The position numbers were made by a program, and so were the translations under genes. DNA of 64,000 nt. It comes from Candidatus Zixiibacteriota bacterium. Lineage in GTDB: Bacteria; Zixibacteria; MSB-5A5; GN15; FEB-12. Location of the stretch: positions 342,717 through 406,716 of the forward strand of contig JANQPI010000035.1 of the NCBI GenBank assembly GCA_028289585.1. Reading direction: 5' to 3'. Of this stretch, positions 62,866-64,000 are shown piece after piece; position 1 is the stretch's first letter, and every line of letters starts with the position of its first letter. The notes beneath the pieces are model-generated. The model did no database searches, was not told where the DNA came from, and was given only the letters and a program-made list of their open reading frames with translations.

Positions 62866-64000
62866 ATGCTTGAACCACAACTGCTTAACGGATGGGAACT
62901 GCGTCCGGAAGTCGACGCCATGGCGCCTTCGGCCATTCGCGAAGCGCTGAAGACCGCGTCTCGTCCGGGCGTCATTTCCTTTGCTGGCGGACTGCCCGAT
63001 CCCCGCCTGTTTCCACTTCGCGAACTCCGCATCGCGATTGACGACATCTTCATGATCCACGGGGCCGCGGCCATGCAGTACTCCATTACGCAGGGAGTAC
63101 TGTCACTGCGCGAGCGTCTGGCCGAACGGGCGACGGGACGCGGAGCCGCGACGGATGCCGCTAACCTGTTGATAATCTCCGGTGCCCAACAGGGACTTGA
63201 GATGATTGCCCATGCACTCATCAATCCGGGTGAGACGATTATCACCGAACAGCCGACCTACATTGGCGCTCTCCAAGCGTTTACCCACTACGGGGCAAAA
63301 TACGTCAGCGTTCCGATGGATGATGATGGGATGCAGGTTGAGGCGCTTCCTGAGTTGATTGACAAGCATCACCCTAAGTTGATTTACACGGTCCCGGATT
63401 TCCAGAATCCCAGCGGGCGATCTCTGTCGCAGGCACGGCGAGAACGACTCGTGGAGATCGCCGATCACTACGGACTTCCGATAATCGACGATTCGCCGTA
63501 CGCAGACATTCGTTTCGCTGATGAGAAGCCTCTCTCGGTTAAGGCGATTGGTGGTGACAGTGTCATTGCCCTGCGAACGCTTTCCAAGCTGATTGCTCCC
63601 GGATTACGCATTGGCTGGATCAATGCCCGCCACGAATTGATTGTGAAACTGGAACGCCTCAAGCAATGCCTCGATCTGCACACCAATACACTCGGTCAGT
63701 ACGTCATGAACACGTTCCTGATGCGGGGATTGTTCGAACCGCACGTCAAGTCGCTCCGCGTTGCCTACAAGAAGAAGCGCGACGCCATGTTGACCGAGCT
63801 CGACCGCACCATGCCTGCAGCCGTGTCCTTCACCCGCCCCGAAGGCGGTCTCTTCCTCTGGGTCGAACTGCCCAATGATCTCGATGCAACCGATTTGCTC
63901 CCACGTGCCGTGGACCAGCAGGTTGCCTATGTGCCGGGAGCGCCGTTCTTCCCGAACGGTGGGGGAGAGAACTGCCTGAGACTATCGTTTTCGAGTGCAC
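62866..64000 (+). CDS. PLP-dependent aminotransferase, 2-aminoadipate/MocR-like class (partial, runs off right edge)
   Basis: About 378 residues are visible from ATG 62866 with GGAGGAG upstream; absent from the ORF track because the stop is outside. Fold-type I: VISFAGGLPDPRLFP, MQYSITQGVLSLRERLAERA, ISGAQQGLEMIAHALINPGE, YTVPDFQNPSGRSLS, IIDDSPYADIRF and the Schiff-base Lys in RTLSKLIAPGLRIGW. The layout matches LysN-type 2-aminoadipate and aromatic aminotransferases without an HTH domain. Its neighbours do not define the substrate. Confidence 0.88.
   Translation, partial: MLEPQLLNGWELRPEVDAMAPSAIREALKTASRPGVISFAGGLPDPRLFPLRELRIAIDDIFMIHGAAAMQYSITQGVLSLRERLAERATGRGAATDAANLLIISGAQQGLEMIAHALINPGETIITEQPTYIGALQAFTHYGAKYVSVPMDDDGMQVEALPELIDKHHPKLIYTVPDFQNPSGRSLSQARRERLVEIADHYGLPIIDDSPYADIRFADEKPLSVKAIGGDSVIALRTLSKLIAPGLRIGWINARHELIVKLERLKQCLDLHTNTLGQYVMNTFLMRGLFEPHVKSLRVAYKKKRDAMLTELDRTMPAAVSFTRPEGGLFLWVELPNDLDATDLLPRAVDQQVAYVPGAPFFPNGGGENCLRLSFSSA

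Overview
The window is a contiguous piece of a bacterial chromosome with mid-range GC, mixed ATG/GTG/TTG starts, many Shine-Dalgarno-like sites and tightly overlapping operons. The gene content points to a diderm, respiratory bacterium of the FCB/candidate-phylum type: multiheme cytochromes, outer-membrane barrels, secreted proteins ending in dockerin-like EF-hand repeats, and a HoxEFUYH hydrogenase. A Zixibacteria-like lineage is a reasonable guess from these traits, but no rRNA is present to prove it.

Layout. 1-3724 (minus): an overlapping signalling operon with a REC-PAS-histidine kinase, a receiver protein, an HDOD protein and a truncated receiver protein. 3995-6787 (minus): a small operon for a PNGase F-like secreted protein, a DUF1579-like protein and a short orphan, plus an alpha/beta-hydrolase-fold protein that has lost its nucleophile. 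7056-16466: an extracellular-electron-transfer locus. On the minus strand, behind a TetR gene with its own palindromic operator, lie a DmsE/MtrA-type decaheme cytochrome, an MtrB/GSU2204-type outer-membrane barrel interrupted by one in-frame TGA, and two inner-membrane b-type cytochromes fused to 11 and 19 c-hemes. A triheme cytochrome faces them. 16907-22142 (plus): a LolA-like protein, two FtsX/MacB permeases, an ATPase and an outer-membrane barrel.

22147-33198: mostly housekeeping and metabolism, namely a GlcD-like FAD oxidase, glutamate dehydrogenase, a WbpB-like dehydrogenase, a DUF3887-hydrolase, hisS, a nucleosidase-like protein, a PrsW/YhfC-like membrane protein, a ROK kinase and tRNA-Phe. 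Immediately 3' of tRNA-Phe sits a single very large gene encoding an HD phosphohydrolase fused to an Hsp90-type ATPase. It is flanked by a short direct repeat of the tRNA 3' end, so it looks like a compact conflict/defence cassette. 36805-42173 (plus): two secreted proteins with dockerin-like ends, one carrying a papain/C39-like cysteine peptidase signature, and a lipoprotein, each followed by a strong terminator.

42474-47779 (plus): hoxEFUYH and its maturation protease, a bidirectional NAD-linked [NiFe] hydrogenase operon with a good sigma-70-type promoter. 47793-49791 (minus): a VOC-fold protein and a tyrosine phenol-lyase. 49989-56396 (plus): hisGDCBHAFI preceded by a leader peptide with six consecutive His codons and a strong terminator, which is a classical histidine attenuator. 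hisE is absent from the operon.

56479-60780 (plus): a probable zinc-limitation cluster made of an ABC ATPase and permease, a cysteine-free ribosomal protein S18, a His-rich lipoprotein and two DUF3299-like proteins. 60846-64000: a KamA-family radical SAM enzyme, an IscU-like protein and a partial PLP-dependent aminotransferase.

Most interesting: the tRNA-Phe HD-Hsp90 cassette, the His attenuator, the 19-heme protein that reads as an 8-heme duplication of its 11-heme neighbour, the in-frame TGA followed by a hairpin in the barrel gene, and the zinc cluster.
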